The position numbers and the translations under genes are program-made. Positions 45,557 to 57,929 of a stretch of DNA of 64,000 nt are shown one piece after another; positions within the stretch are counted from its first letter, which is position 1; each line of letters begins with the position of its first letter. Source of the stretch: Acheta domesticus (lineage: Eukaryota > Arthropoda > Insecta > Orthoptera > Gryllidae); NCBI GenBank assembly GCA_031308135.1, contig JAHLJT010000631.1:213479065-213543064 (forward strand). Direction: 5' to 3'. The notes under the pieces were generated by a model, which was given only the letters and a program-made list of their open reading frames with translations, had not been told where the DNA came from and ran no database searches.

Positions 45557-48500
45557 CTAGAATATTTTCAAAACAGCATAATAATACTGAAGAGAATTTG
45601 GATTCCGAAATAGAACTAACGGCTTCTCAGTCCATGTATTGATTAGGTGAACTAGAGCTGGAAGAGGTACATATCCTAATCCCATTCCACGAGCTTCACT
45701 GAAGGAAAAATCACCTTTGCAAACAAATCCAACAACAGTTCGACTGCACGAATCTTTTATAGTTTTAGGCTCAGGAATCCAAAGAAGCTTCATTTCTTCT
45801 GCATGTTTATCTACCAAATCTTGGGTTGGCTTTTTTTCCTTTTTCAGAGAGATTAAATGTGATATACTTTCACCATTTTCCAGTAACATGTCCATCTGCT
45901 TTTTCAATTTATTATTGCAATGAACACGTTGCTTTCTCAATCTCTTCAGTTCTTTTTTATGTTGATTGCGCAATGTTTTTCTCTGGTCAGATTTGTTGTC
46001 ATTATGGATGGATTCCACAGGACCTTCCCAGGCAGAATTTTCCTTTGAGTGCACAATATCATCAGAACTTGGAATGCAAATTAGAGCACAATCAGCTGGA
46101 CATCCTCTCTTAACACTTTCAATTCTCACAGGAATGAGGCAATTGTGGTTCATATTTGAAAATAAACTTGAGAAATGAGAAATCTGATCAGCTCTAGTAC
46201 CACCATTTACATTACTGCCAGATTTGAACGAATTATTAATAATTGATTTCAGGGCATCCAATTTCACTTTCTCACGCAAAACATAAAAAGAAGCATTAAT
46301 GTCTTTTTGTTTGTTTTGGCACCAATCATTCAATAAAATGTCCCAACAACACGAAAAAGGACTTGCTATTCCTAATTTTATGAAATTTGGACGTTTATTT
46401 GGTGGAAGACTGAAAAACAAACAAAACAATACAATTACACTCATATTACATATTATGCTCAATATTATTGATCAAGTTATTGTAAATTGACAATTGTAAT
46501 ACATTTGACCCAATAATCATAAAGACAGTGCATATCATCTTTGCTCTTTCAACTCAGACTACATATATTTTTAATAATTTTCAAAACAGAAAAGGATTGC
46601 TCTTCACTACAAATCGTGATGGGAACACACAAAAGCATTCTGTCTCTGTGTATCAACTTTAAATGCCATGATGTATTCAGTAAAGTTTTATTAATTATCC
46701 CTCTAGAAATAGCACTTCCCTCTAGAGGCACCCTGGCAGGAGACTTCATTTACAATTGGTTAATAATAACAATAATAATTATTACTTGTGAGGTCTCAAA
46801 TTTTGTTTGCAGTACAGTGAAATTCATGTTAAGCTAGTACACACAAGACTTTACTGTAATTCTGTTATGAGAACCTTAGCTAAGAACACTTTATAATCGT
46901 GTCTTCAAAGAAATTGGCACTAGGACTGATAACATAGCATGGAATGTCCTTGGTTCTAAATCAGGATGACCAGCAACAAATGAGATACCTTGAAATTTTC
47001 CACATAAAATTTGATTTTCTCTGTGACATTATTTCCAATATACTTAATATACTGATCCAACAAATTCATAGCATTAAATGCATTTTGATTTTAAAATAGG
47101 CTTTGCCTTTATAAATCAAACTAGTGGTGATTGAGAATGGCTCACACTTTCTTCTACTAGTTAATTTTCTAATTTCATTGGTTTGAGCTAATTTTTCGTT
47201 TTTGCACCACCCTCCTCCCAGCTGCCATCTATTGTTGCACAAACTATATTTTTTCACATTTTCTCAATTTTTCGTTTATCTTATGGTAGAGCAGAAACAT
47301 GACTAATAATAATAATACAGAAGAGTAAAACCTCATCCTAAATGTGCATTTTCATTGAAAAAATTGAAGCCATTTTGAGAACATGTTGTTTGAAAGTTTC
47401 TGAAAATGCGCATTTTGAAGCTCATTTTCACCCTAAACTGATCAGTTTACAAGAAACTTAATAAAAAATCATTTTAATCAATTGTACTCACAAATACAAT
47501 AATGTATACAAATCGCTGATAATGTAAATATTAATGGCGTGAAAGATATTTCAAAAAGATATTTGTGTAATTTTTGGGGGAAAATGTGCACGCAAATACA
47601 CACACACACCACATAGAGCAGACACACGTGCAGAAAGACGCACATCGCAGACACACACACACACAAGAATACATCAAAATGGCATTTATGTCATGTTATT
47701 GAGTCCTTTTAGCATTATCCATTCAATCATTTTATTTATTTATTAATTAATGGTGGCAGCAACAAGCTGTTGTACACATATCATTACATTGGTGTAATAA
47801 AGTTATAATTAAATCACAGATAGTATATGCATATATGTGTGTGTGTGTGTGTGTCTATATATAAATATATATATTTTATCATCATTTGATTGATCACTAA
47901 GTGTTGACTAATTTTAAGTAAAAATTTGGAGCCGTTTTTGAGAAAACAGCAATTGAGAGTTTCTGAAAATGCGGAACATTGTGATAATTTTCCCACAAAG
48001 CTTTGAGAAACTTTATAAGACCTCATCTGAAGCACAATAAATTTCCAAAATTTCAGAGTTAACAGTGCCAATCAGACCTATGCCATATTTATAAGTGTAT
48101 TCCACTCTATTATTACAGGAAATTTGAAGAAAAATTTGGAGCCATTTTCGAGAAAATTTTGAAAATGTTTCGGGGGGCTTCTTGTCAAGTACCTCCAAAA
48201 TTTAAAGAATGCTTTTCAAAAAGCTGGGCTTCATCTCAGGCCAGATTGACCAAATATTCATTTTGGGAAAATCCTGCAAATAAGTTAGTGTTGTTCACAG
48301 ACAGAGAGAGACAGTCGTTTTGAAAAAAACACTTTTTCAGTAAAGGGGGAACCTCAAATGTGCATTTTCATTGAAATCGATTTTCCACAGAAATACATAT
48401 CTTTCTCATTACTACATGTTTTATTCCATATATATATATGTATGAAAATGAGAAAATGAAAACTATTATTTTTGTAGGAAAATAAAAAAAGGGATAGTAC

Positions 48501-51406
48501 TCATGGGAGTCCTAAATTTCTTGACTGATAGCCACACTGCATAATGAAAATATTTGTAGATACTTCTGGAATTTATTAGCATTCAACAGAGTCTTCACAA
48601 AATTAGAGTTCACCTACAAGAAAAAGCAGACGGTGACACCAGTTGGTTGTGAAAAAGCTCAGCTGCTGTGACCTTCCTGCTTGTACATTCAGCATTCAGG
48701 TATCAGCCCACTACGACAACTGGGTAGGGTGAAATGGTATGCTCTTATTAGAGACAAATATATATTTTTAATTATTTGAAATAAATATTATTTTTGATTT
48801 ATATGGGTCTGGGTTCAGGGTTTGAAATCCAATTAAAAAATTTTTCCCTCTCCTCTGTTGTGCTAGGAAGCACTTTTTACTATCTTCCCAAGCTAGACCA
48901 ATTATTAATACTTAGTACTCAAGAAAGGTCCATGAACATCAATATTTTTTTGAGTGAAGTTTTATATTGGAGAATAATTTTTGTTAAGAGATGGCAATGT
49001 AGCATCTGCTTCTCAACCCATGGCATGTTTTGTAAATAAACTGAATACATACCAATGTCATCTTGTCTGCAATACCTGCAACCAAGTCTCAGTACACATG
49101 TAGAGTGAGGAAAAGCAGAGAGGAAGAGAAAGGGAAACCTACCGAAAATGTTGTTCTTCTCTTTCTTGTCTGTTTACCTCTGCTTCTGTCTTTCCAGCAG
49201 CAGTGTCTGGAGCAAAGGGTTCTGTTAATGTCACAGATCCTGTTTCAAATTGCACCATAGATGCCTCTTTCAGTCCACCAGGCTTGGCTCCACGGAAAAT
49301 TAAAGCGACCCAGAAAGGCATAGCCCAACCTGCAGGGAATATTACATCCCATCCAGAACTGAAACCTAAAATAAAGATAATACAAAGATACACATGAACT
49401 TTTTTTGAATTGCTATAAGTGGATGTACATCAACACACTGATTTCAGGCCAATTAAAGAGTAATTACAAGCTAATTTTAGCACAGGATTACCCACAATGA
49501 AATATTGAGTTCAATTGAAAGACTTACCCAATCGTTTTTGAGTTGAATCTTGACTTCCGGGCCTTTGAACAAGTAGAATCGGAATGCATGAAGGCTCAAA
49601 TCCATTAGAACTTTCCAGATTCAATGTTTTTGCACAATTTATTTCCCCTTCTGATATTCCTGGAACAAGAACCTTTTGTGCACGATGCTTTTCCCACTCA
49701 CTTTGTGAGAGTTTAGAAGTAGAAGTTGCCATCCTTACTTCTTGACTCCAAATTGGGCTGATACTAATACTTTTAAAAAGAGATGTGTGCCTCTCTGGCT
49801 GAAAAGGAACTGCAAAAAGGCATTTATTAGCTAGAGTAAAAGAAAGAGAAAATGAATGATCTTTCAATTAATTGATAAGACAAGAAAATAAATAAATTTT
49901 GGTGCAGAAAAATAGTTCTCATATTAAAATTAGGTGGAAATAAGCAGAGGCATCTTGATATAAAAAATCTCCAGGTGGATACGCTTTGTGCAAGTGAACA
50001 TTACGATTAATGTCAAAGTTACTTGGAAATCGCCTTGATTCTACCAGAGGTATTTATAAGAAACAATATAGCAGTATTTCCCTTGCTGCATCAGCACTGA
50101 TGAACTGTGATGTCCATAGATGTGCTACCATGCTGTTGTGTTAAAGCTGGCGTTGACTATGTGTCTGTGTGTGTCTGTGTCTGCCTATGTCCACAAGCCT
50201 GAGTTCACACATTTTTTTTTAAAAGAAAAATACACAATATCTAATTTTTTTTCCTTAAAGTATTGTGAAATCACAAAAGACACACCTCAAGGCTTTTCCA
50301 ATGCATTCAATAAGAGATTTCGCCCCCCCCCCCTCCAAAAAAGTTTAGAGCGATTACGATGTAAACATACTAAAAAATCCCTGGACTATGTGACATACAG
50401 GGAATAAGAAGGCATATGAAAGTTCCTATTTTGTCTAATCTTAAAAATATTAAAAAACTACAATGAGCATTTTTTATTGTAGAGCCCAAAAGCAAAAAGA
50501 TGGGATGAAGCAAAATACGGGACACTTCAATGTTTTGACAAAGTTTTTCAGGAAAACAGGACGTATACTAAAACTAATTTAGCAGCTAGAATGTGGGTTG
50601 GTTGTGTGCTGCTTATAGTTGCTTTCACAAGACATTTTCAAATTAATAACAACGATCTTTGCATTAAATGAAAATGTTATTTTTTTAAATACATTCTCCC
50701 CAAGCAAACATATCATTTTAGGCTTTTCACTGGTAATGTGATATAGCAATGATAATTGTGTTAATTATATACTAATGCAATACACAATTATAGTACTATG
50801 ATAAAAACTTAATATGGCCAATTAGTGAGACGTGTACCACAGCATGGGATTAGTGCACTGCAAGTTAAACTAGTGGTGCTACAGAATGGCACAGACTTTC
50901 CTGTATTAGTTTTCTATTTCCTTACGCTCGGCTAGCTATTTGGACACATCTCTTACCAGCTGCCATCTATTGCTGCCCAAAGTACATTTTTTTGACATTT
51001 TCTCAATTTTTTGGTTGTGAAATAGAACGAAAATATTATTTTAAGAATAGTAAAGAACAGTAAAATTTCAACCTAAATGGCACTTTTCTTTTAAAAAATT
51101 TTGACCCATTTTTAAGAAAATGGCATTTAAGCGCTACTGTAAATGCGAAAATTCAATCTTTTTCACAGCAATCTTTTGTGATTTTGAAAAACCTCATTCA
51201 AAGTCATTTGAAGCACTTTAACTCACAAATACAATAGTGTTTACAAATTGCTGGTAATGTGCATATTAATGGTATGAGAGATCTTTCAAAAAAGTTACAT
51301 TTGTGTAAATTTTTGAAAAAACAAAAAAATACCCCTAATTGAACTTTACGCCATATTAAAAAGTGCAATTAGCACTATCTCTTCAAAAAGTTTGAAGAAG
51401 AAGAAG

Positions 51407-51438
<32 letters not shown>

Positions 51439-54400
51439 GGGCCATTTATGTGAAAATGGAATTTCTGAACATGCATAATTTTGAGTTAGTTTTAACAGAA
51501 AACGGTTGAGTTCTCGAGAAACTTTACTTGACATTATTTAAAGCACATGTATTCATAAATATAATAATGTGAACAAATTGCCGCTAATGTAAATATTAAT
51601 GATGTGTCAAGGTATCTCCCCCAGTAGGGAAGCACCCCACCAGGGGCAAACTCAATTTCCTGACTGGTCTCCTTGCATAAGAGGTAGAGTAGTGCAAAGG
51701 AATACAAATGCAAGGTGAAATCAGGAGACAAGGACGAGATGATTATCACACATTGGCCCATTTGTTAAGGTACTTTCCTAGAATGCACAAAGACTACCAA
51801 CCAGAACAACCAACTGCTAGAATTCTCTTCCAGACATCAGCTGAATTCCACCTATCTGTATCAAAATTTAAAAGTATTCAAAATTTGTCACCATTGGCAC
51901 TTGAACCTACGATTTCAATCAGAGTCTGGCTAGACAATAGTAAAGCTGGCTCTGAGTTAACTCAGCTAATTTTGTTTGTGTGTTTGTTGTGTTGGATTGG
52001 AGTTGTCAACACGATCAAACTAAGTTACCATTTTATTGTCTGTGTACGTTGTTTTGTACTTTTGTTGTTTGTCTCACTAGTTTGTATACATTTGTTGTGA
52101 ATATGAGCGAGTTTTTAATGAATATTTTCATAATACATTTTGTTATTTTATTTGAAATATTTTTAAAAAAAGTGTCCATTATTTCTTTAGTTTTTTTTAT
52201 GTATTTTTGTGTTAAAAAAATTTAAAATGATCTCTAAATTTTCTCAGGCTGAACAAAATTTAGCCAACCTCCTAGTCTGTGTTACTTGCAGGAACTAAGA
52301 AATAATTATCACTTTGGCTGGTTTTAAATGGTCCAGTATTTTGAGCTCAGTGGAAACAAAAACTACACATGGTAAACCTTATTCTGTGCATTTATGCAAT
52401 TGGAAAACAAAGTTTGCATTTTATTGTTAGGTTTATTTTGATTGTGTGCCGTTTTTGTACTCGTTTGTTGCAATTAAATTGAAGTCTTAAATATCATCAA
52501 ATTAAGTTGGTAGCCTATTTTATTGTCAGTTTACTTTATTCTGTATTCACATTGTTTTTATACTTGTTAGTTTGTGGTAACTAAATCAAGCTTCAAATAT
52601 GTATTTCAGTAGATAAAATTACAGGTTTTGTTATTTTATTTGAAATTTAAAAATTTAAATGAATTTTGAAGAATTTTTTGTTGTTGTTTTTTTCTTTTAA
52701 ACACAAAGTAGGTTTTTTGGCGTTGGTGAAAATTTAGGCAACCTCGGGAAATAGGAATACAGTCCCTTTCATGTACTAAGTAGTGATACTTTCATCACAA
52801 TGCTAACAGAGTCAATAACAAGAACGAAGACAGCAGAATCTTACCTTTAGAATCTGGAACAATTTTAACTCGCTTGGGTGGTAATTGATAGCGAGGATCT
52901 AGAACTGTGAGGGCCACTACTTGATGTGGAGGAAATTGTGATGCAGAATATGAGCCTTTAATTGCCCTCCAAAAATCAGCTTGTACAAAGTGAGCTTTTT
53001 GAGCTACTTCATTTGATTTATAATACCTTTTCCACCACATTTCTGATTCACTAGATTTTCTCTTGTTGTCATTTACATCAGCTTCTTCTCTTTGGGCTGT
53101 GTTATCTGCAGGACTTTCAAGGTCACTGTCTGCATTTAGAAATTCAACATCCTCGTTTTCAAATATATCATTCATCTTGTCTTTTTCAGAAAATGAAGTA
53201 ACATTTAAGGTATCAACTAAAATACTGTGCGAGAGAGGACCAGTCAATCGAAATCTGTTTAATTTATCTTTCAATAAAATCAATTGGATTCTTTTGTCAG
53301 AACTAATATATTTAGGCAAAGCCTCCAATACATTATGTGCTTCAAGTTTCTTCAACTCTACCATACTTAACTGACTGCCTACATCATCTGAAAGTTTCTC
53401 TGATAACATTTCCTCTCCTAGGGCAAATGTTTCAATCAAACAATTTTTAACATCAATATAAATAGATGGATGGGTCCACAGCCATAAAATTCTCTGTTCA
53501 GTGTTACTTTCATTTTCAGCTTTCCATAAAAACTGAACCGCACCAACAGCACCAAATGGAAATTTATCTTTATGATAGAATGTAGTATGACCTTCTTTAC
53601 AACCAGATAGGAAAGCCTGAGCTCCAAATGTTAACCCAACAGTTGAACTAACATGTTTTTTAAGTCCTTCAATCAGTTCTTTTTCAGGACCAATGATTTC
53701 TATGCAACCGTAATATGAAATGTCCTGAAATTGAAGTGCTTAGCATAAATATTTGATAAACAATTACTGAAGTAAAATTAAATGGTTCCAAAAAAATATT
53801 TTCAATAGATTACCTGCAACAAACAATGGTTGGCACTTGCACGATAACAGGCCCGGAAAGTCTTTGCATTTGGGAAACGGGCTAATTTATAACCCCACTT
53901 TTCCATCATGTGAAATCTTTTGGCATGCCATATATGAGTTTCCAACCACACAAAGTTCCGCTGTCGTCGGTTATACTCCAACAACAGATTTTGAGGACGT
54001 CTTCTGTACTTTCGAGAAGGGCATTTTGTCTTTGGTGGCACACCATTTTTCTCCAACTACAAGAAACAACCATTGTACACATCGCTACATGGCAAGAAAT
54101 GTAAAACCCTGCAGGGAAAAACAAACAAACAAAAATCCTACTTGTTTTGTATGAGCTTCTCGCAATCTTCTGGGCATACGTTTTGAATGGCGGCTCATAA
54201 CTCTTCTCCTCATTGACTTTGGCAATCTTTGAAAGATTAGGCCTCCTTTCTGAGCTTGTTCTTAAATATTTCAAATGTTTGAGAATTATTTGGGATCTGG
54301 ATGCAGTAAATAGATAAAAAAAAATATGCATACACAAATACCTTAAATCAAAACTCACCTAAAGCATTATTTAGAGCTTCTATTTCTTGACATCGTGCTT

Positions 54401-54476
54401 GTGCAAATGCCTCTGTTGATATAAAGCCAGGAATTTGTATGCTGCCTCCCAAAGCGGCATCAAATTGATTTGCCAT
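45557..54476 (-). CDS. POP1: POP1, RNase P / RNase MRP protein subunit (905 aa, 7 exons)
   Basis: Exons: 54476-54359, 54260-54142, 54056-53814, 53724-52845, 49809-49528, 49365-49143, 46409-45557; total 2718 bases, and all intron phases match. POP1 is the largest protein of the nuclear RNase P and MRP ribonucleoproteins, which process tRNA 5' leaders and pre-rRNA. Family hallmarks: [14 protein letters not shown] and the basic KRMPRRLRE (residues 49-74), EYNRRQRNF then [14 protein letters not shown] (106-129), CLLQDISYYG (about 157-166), [15 protein letters not shown] (315-329), the POPLD block [16 protein letters not shown] (551-566) with [10 protein letters not shown], and a C-terminus with [20 protein letters not shown] and [13 protein letters not shown]. 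The start ATG (54476) has A at -3 and G at +4. Human POP1 is longer, mainly at the N-terminus and C-terminal linker. The acceptor of exon 2 is uncertain by 6 bases. Introns 4 and 6 are swollen by Helitron-like elements; the others are 85-162 bp. Confidence 0.96.
46410..49142 (-). other. POP1 intron 6 (2.7 kb)
   Basis: Donor CG|GTAGGT and acceptor TTTTTCAG. It contains a Helitron-like copy (47121-48463) and otherwise AT-rich unique sequence. Frames inside are not exons: none resembles POP1 and the flanking exons join in frame without them. Confidence 0.85.
47121..48463 (-). mobile_element. diverged Helitron-like element in POP1 intron 6
   Basis: Begins CTAGTGGTGATTGAGAATGG preceded by AAA and follows the family order with many substitutions (AATTTGGAGCCGTTTTTGAG at about 47925, GGGGGGCTTCTTGTCAAGTACC at 48172). 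It ends near GTATGAAAATGAGAAAATG, the decayed form of the 5' end. It carries CA and GT microsatellites (47595-47665, 47833-47856). More diverged than the copies at 36-43 kb, so an older insertion. Confidence 0.75.
50870..51606 (-). mobile_element. Helitron-like element in POP1 intron 4
   Basis: Intact terminus CTAGTGGTGCTACAGAATGG preceded by AAA. About 740 bp of the 3' half, ending at GTAAATATTAATGATGTG. It lies in the same transcriptional orientation as POP1 (3' end of the element upstream on the plus strand). Confidence 0.85.
51706..51935 (-). mobile_element. SINE family A, copy on minus strand
   Basis: Read on the minus strand: B-box-like GTAGGTTCAAGTGCC, then GGTGGAATTCAGCTG, GAAGAGAATTCTAGCAG and the 3' words AAGTACCTTAACAAATGGGCC. 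These correspond in order to the copy at 3655-3915. The A box is not clear. Confidence 0.68.
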
Positions 54477-55044
54477 TCTGATAGCTTCCTCTTCACTTTC
54501 TCTGGGACTCTAAGATTCTTTATTGTTCTAAACCTAAAATAAACAATACATTTTTATAATAGGGTCTCATGAAATCAATGATTCCCAAATACTTCAAAAT
54601 AAATACCAACTGACAGACCCCAGTTTTTTTATTTTATTTATTTATTTATTTTTTTGAAGTTTACCGTGAGCTTTACGCTTTCCGCAAAGTTTTCGTATAT
54701 TGTAGTATATACGAAACGTGCAGTACAGAGCTAAATGACTAAGAGCACATCTAATAATATTCTAACTACATGGTAGTAATACCATTTGGTAATACTACAC
54801 CAATTCGTATACTCACCCCTAAACACATTCATTAACACACAATCGTTTATGACGTCAGTAACATTAATATTATAACAATTAGATATTTGGCTATGTGACT
54901 TAAAAAGACACAACAGAAACCACATCCATAGGACCGTACAGGAGCGCACACAACCTATAAAAATTTAGGTGTGTACACGCTCCATACAATCCGCACGCGT
55001 CTTCCACTGGCCCAGCACTGGCCTGACACCTGACACCATCAATT
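54477..55044. other. 5' flank of POP1
   Basis: Expected to hold the POP1 promoter and 5' UTR. A TTTA microsatellite lies at 54625-54655. No TATA box or initiator can be assigned with confidence. Confidence 0.4.
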
Positions 55045-55300
55045 TATACTGCGATTTTTCTAAGAGCGACTCTCAAGGAAACTCAAATCCCATCTTCAAG
55101 ATGGAATATGTCACGGCATTTCGCGTCTTTTCTCGGTCTTGCCGGTAAAAGTCGCATGATCGCAAGCACTGCTTCATAGGTCGCGATTGTGCGAAATCTA
55201 GCGGAACGACTGAGAAAGACGCGAAATGCCGTGACATATTCCATTGCGAAGATGGGATTTGAGTTTCCTTGAGAGTCGCTCTTAGAAAAATCGCAATATA
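55045..55300. mobile_element. foldback (long inverted-repeat) element upstream of POP1
   Basis: Two arms of about 88-90 bp are near-perfect reverse complements: the left starts TATACTGCGATTTTTCTAAG and the right, read inversely, TATATTGCGATTTTTCTAAG. Both contain GACTCTCAAGGAAACTC, AATCCCATCTTC and TATGTCACGGCATTTCGCG. The loop is about 75 bp. The whole unit is 256 bp, non-coding, with TA-containing ends, as in Tc1/mariner-type MITEs; the superfamily is not certain. Confidence 0.85.
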
Positions 55301-55489
55301 CACCACACGTGGTCGTTGAGTGGCGGGCTGCCTCAGAACTCGCTCAGAGAGGCGGGTTGCAGAGAGTATGCGGATTGACTCATGGTGAAAAGCGCAGTTA
55401 AATATAAAAAGTTTATATTAATCATTAATATTGAAAAAGTAATAATAAAACTACAAAAACCAAGATAAAGAATTTTGCCTGAGACGAAG
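55301..55489. other. short intergenic stretch
   Basis: No recognised content. Confidence 0.4.
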
Positions 55490-55900
55490 TGTGTTGTACA
55501 AAATTAGCTCTTTAAGAAAGGTCATGTACAATTTATTTTTTTTTTTAATTTTTTATTTTTTTTTTTAATTAGTAGTTTTTGCGCAATTTGCGCTTGATAT
55601 ATAGAGATTTTTTTTCTCTAATAAAAACCGCTCCAATTTTTTTCTGTAAATTTTCTCCACATACGTAATAAGAAACGGTAAGAAATATGGAGCTATATAG
55701 GCCTATATTGTCTCATTTTCGTTTGTTTTTTTCTTCGAAAATTACAAAAATATTTCAAAACTACAAAATTGAAGATAGAGGTTTTTGCCTCAAAGTCTGT
55801 CGCACAAAATGCGCTTTTTGAAAAAAGGCCATGCACAATTTTTTTTAACTAGTCGTTTTTGTGTAATTTCTGCTTGGAATTAATGAAATATACAGGTATG
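55490..55900 (+). mobile_element. Helitron-like remnant, strongly diverged
   Basis: Family words in plus-strand order: AAAACCGCTCCAATTTTTTTC, ATTACAAAAATATTTC, ACAAAATTGAAGATAGAGGT, and AGTAGTTTTTGCGCAATTTGC. The GGTCATG..CAATTT segment occurs twice. Ends are lost. Confidence 0.55.
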
Positions 55901-56293
55901 AAGTATACAGGTTTACCCCAACTACGGACTACGAGAAAAATTGAATGAATGATATGAAAAATAATTAATTTAACTTTAATTATAAGTTACTATTGAAGTA
56001 ACTTATAATTAACGCTGTCAATATTAATTATATTTTTACTATCTCGCACTTTAATTTTTACTCAATTGGTATTCTCAATGTATTGGTGTATTGCTTTCAA
56101 GCGATCCGCAACGGTTTATTGAAATTTCCGCAACAACGCCGCAATCGATAAATATTTAAGAAGCTCATTGTTGTTAAACGTCGAGATGGTGGCGGTGATA
56201 AGATACAGCTGTTTTATTTAGTCGAGCTGGTGTTTCCAAATAAACCTTTCAGAAATTATTCGAAACCTAATTGTAATCTACAGAGGCCCGTAG
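55901..56293. other. intergenic, nothing recognised
   Basis: AT-rich. The word GTAATCTACAGAGGC at 56273-56287 duplicates the target site plus the first bases of the MITE that follows. Confidence 0.4.
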
Positions 56294-56301
56294 GTAATCT
56301 A

Positions 56302-56476
56302 CAGAGGCGTATTTACAGTATGACAGACATGGCACGGACGCCACCCACAAAGGGAGCTATTTAGAGTATACTCGCTAAAACAAAACAAAACAAAAAGCAA
56401 CCTAATTTGAAGTATCGTGGCAGGGGAGCAAATCTGATGCTTGCCATGGGCGCCTGAATACCTAGATACGCCTCTG
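56302..56476. mobile_element. hAT-type MITE, copy 3 (175 bp)
   Basis: Left end CAGAGGCGTATTTAC and right end CCTAGATACGCCTCTG, flanked by a perfect 8-bp duplication GTAATCTA (56294-56301 and 56477-56484). The right half, including GCTTGCCATGGGCGCCTGAA, is nearly identical to copy 2. Confidence 0.93.
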
Positions 56477-56484
56477 GTAATCTA

Positions 56485-56990
56485 CATTTCTTGTCGCTGT
56501 TTTCTCTCGTGCCCTAAGAGAATAAGTGCTGACATCAGCATGATTTGTGCAGCATGACTCATAGGCCGAGACCCAGTTCGCGATGAATTTTGCAGCAATT
56601 TTTTTTTTATAAATTACTTTCCAGAATGCCCGGCGAGGTATGTTACACTTAATTTCATCTGATACCTAAAAAAATTTACTGCATATTGAATTAAAGAAAA
56701 GGCACAATAATCGCAACGTCTTCAATAATTTAAAGGAAACTCTGCCCGCGAAAGTTTTTCCATTAGTCCCTGTGCTAATTTACACTCCTTTTATTTTAAA
56801 AAAAATATGCTCGTAAGGGCCAAATTGCTTCTTACCATCTTGAAGAACAGAGATTGTACTTTCATTTAAAGCATTTTTGGGGGGTACTTCACCGTGGTCG
56901 ATTTAACGAACATACCAGCATAGATTAACATCATGATACTACCTTAAAGTTTTATTTTAGCACTTCGTTTGAGGTGGTGTCAATATATAA
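56485..56990. other. intergenic, nothing recognised
   Basis: AT-rich DNA with no coding frame or repeat family recognised. Confidence 0.4.
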
Positions 56991-57655
56991 CTAGTGGTGC
57001 TACAATAGCACGTACTCTCCCGCTTTATTGGAAACAGTTACGTAGCATTGAAATATTGCACTTTCTGCACTACTAACATCTTAGCTATTATTTGAAAACG
57101 TCCAACTCAACCAAAAAGCCAACAACTCACTGTTTCCTTCGCAGAGCTGCCAGAACTATGTGAATTCTACAACTGCATAAAAATATAATTCAAAAGTTTT
57201 GTAAACTTCTATAATTATCCAAATAAATTCCTAAACAATACTAAAATAATATAATAAAAAACTTTTACTTAACAACTACAACAATATTTATATTATCAAA
57301 ATATCTGATTTGCACAAAGCCCTTCCAATGTAAATGGAACGCTCACATATTGGAAAAAGAAGCTTGATACCCCGGACAGTATAGAAATGTATTTCATAGG
57401 GTCATGATTAGAGAAGAGTATTCTAATACCATGCACAAATACTCTACTCACTACAAATGGTACAGCATTTGATGCGAAATCTAAATATTTTCGTGCAAAT
57501 ATCAACAAATTTGACAATTATAACTCCTTTTCATACAGCTACATCAAGTGACAACAATGACACGTAATTCACAGAAATTCGCGAGCGCGAAAGGGAAGTC
57601 CATTGTTGCATTCCCTGCATTGTCCATTCTCCATTAAAGAGCTAACAATATATTA
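56991..57655 (-). mobile_element. Helitron-like element, family B, copy 2
   Basis: Terminus CTAGTGGTGCTACAATAGCAC preceded by AA, then the family-B body seen at 37815-38300. It contains about 140 bp (57200-57345) that copy 1 lacks. Confidence 0.8.
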
Positions 57656-57929
57656 CCTAGCTATAAAACGTATCAAATCGTAGAACATTACGTGCAAAAA
57701 CCAAGTCTCATGAAGCTATTACATCAACACAAATTTGAAAATTAAAATGCATTTCATACAGCTAACACACTTCCCAACAATGAGGAGGGATTCTTGGCGC
57801 GACGTATGGTTTGGCTGCATTCACATCATCTGAGACTAGCAAATGCAGACCGCGAAATTCGAATTTGCAAAGTCGAAAATAAATAATTCGAATGTGAAAA
57901 AAATTGAAAATCTTCTGAATCACTTCTAT
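57656..57929. other. spacer between Helitron-like copies
   Basis: AT-rich, no recognised content. Confidence 0.35.

Larger units (their letters stand above)
49810..52844 (-). other. POP1 intron 4 (3.0 kb)
   Basis: Donor AAAG|GTAAGA, acceptor TTTTTGCAG. It holds a Helitron-like copy (50870-51606) followed directly by a SINE family A copy on the minus strand (51706-51935); the rest is AT-rich. Confidence 0.85.

Noticed and set aside
54142..54358. 150-codon frame overlapping POP1 exon 2 in another phase ([18 protein letters not shown])
   Set aside because: The phase that joins exons 1 and 3 gives the POP1-conserved [11 protein letters not shown]; the longer frame is a shadow.
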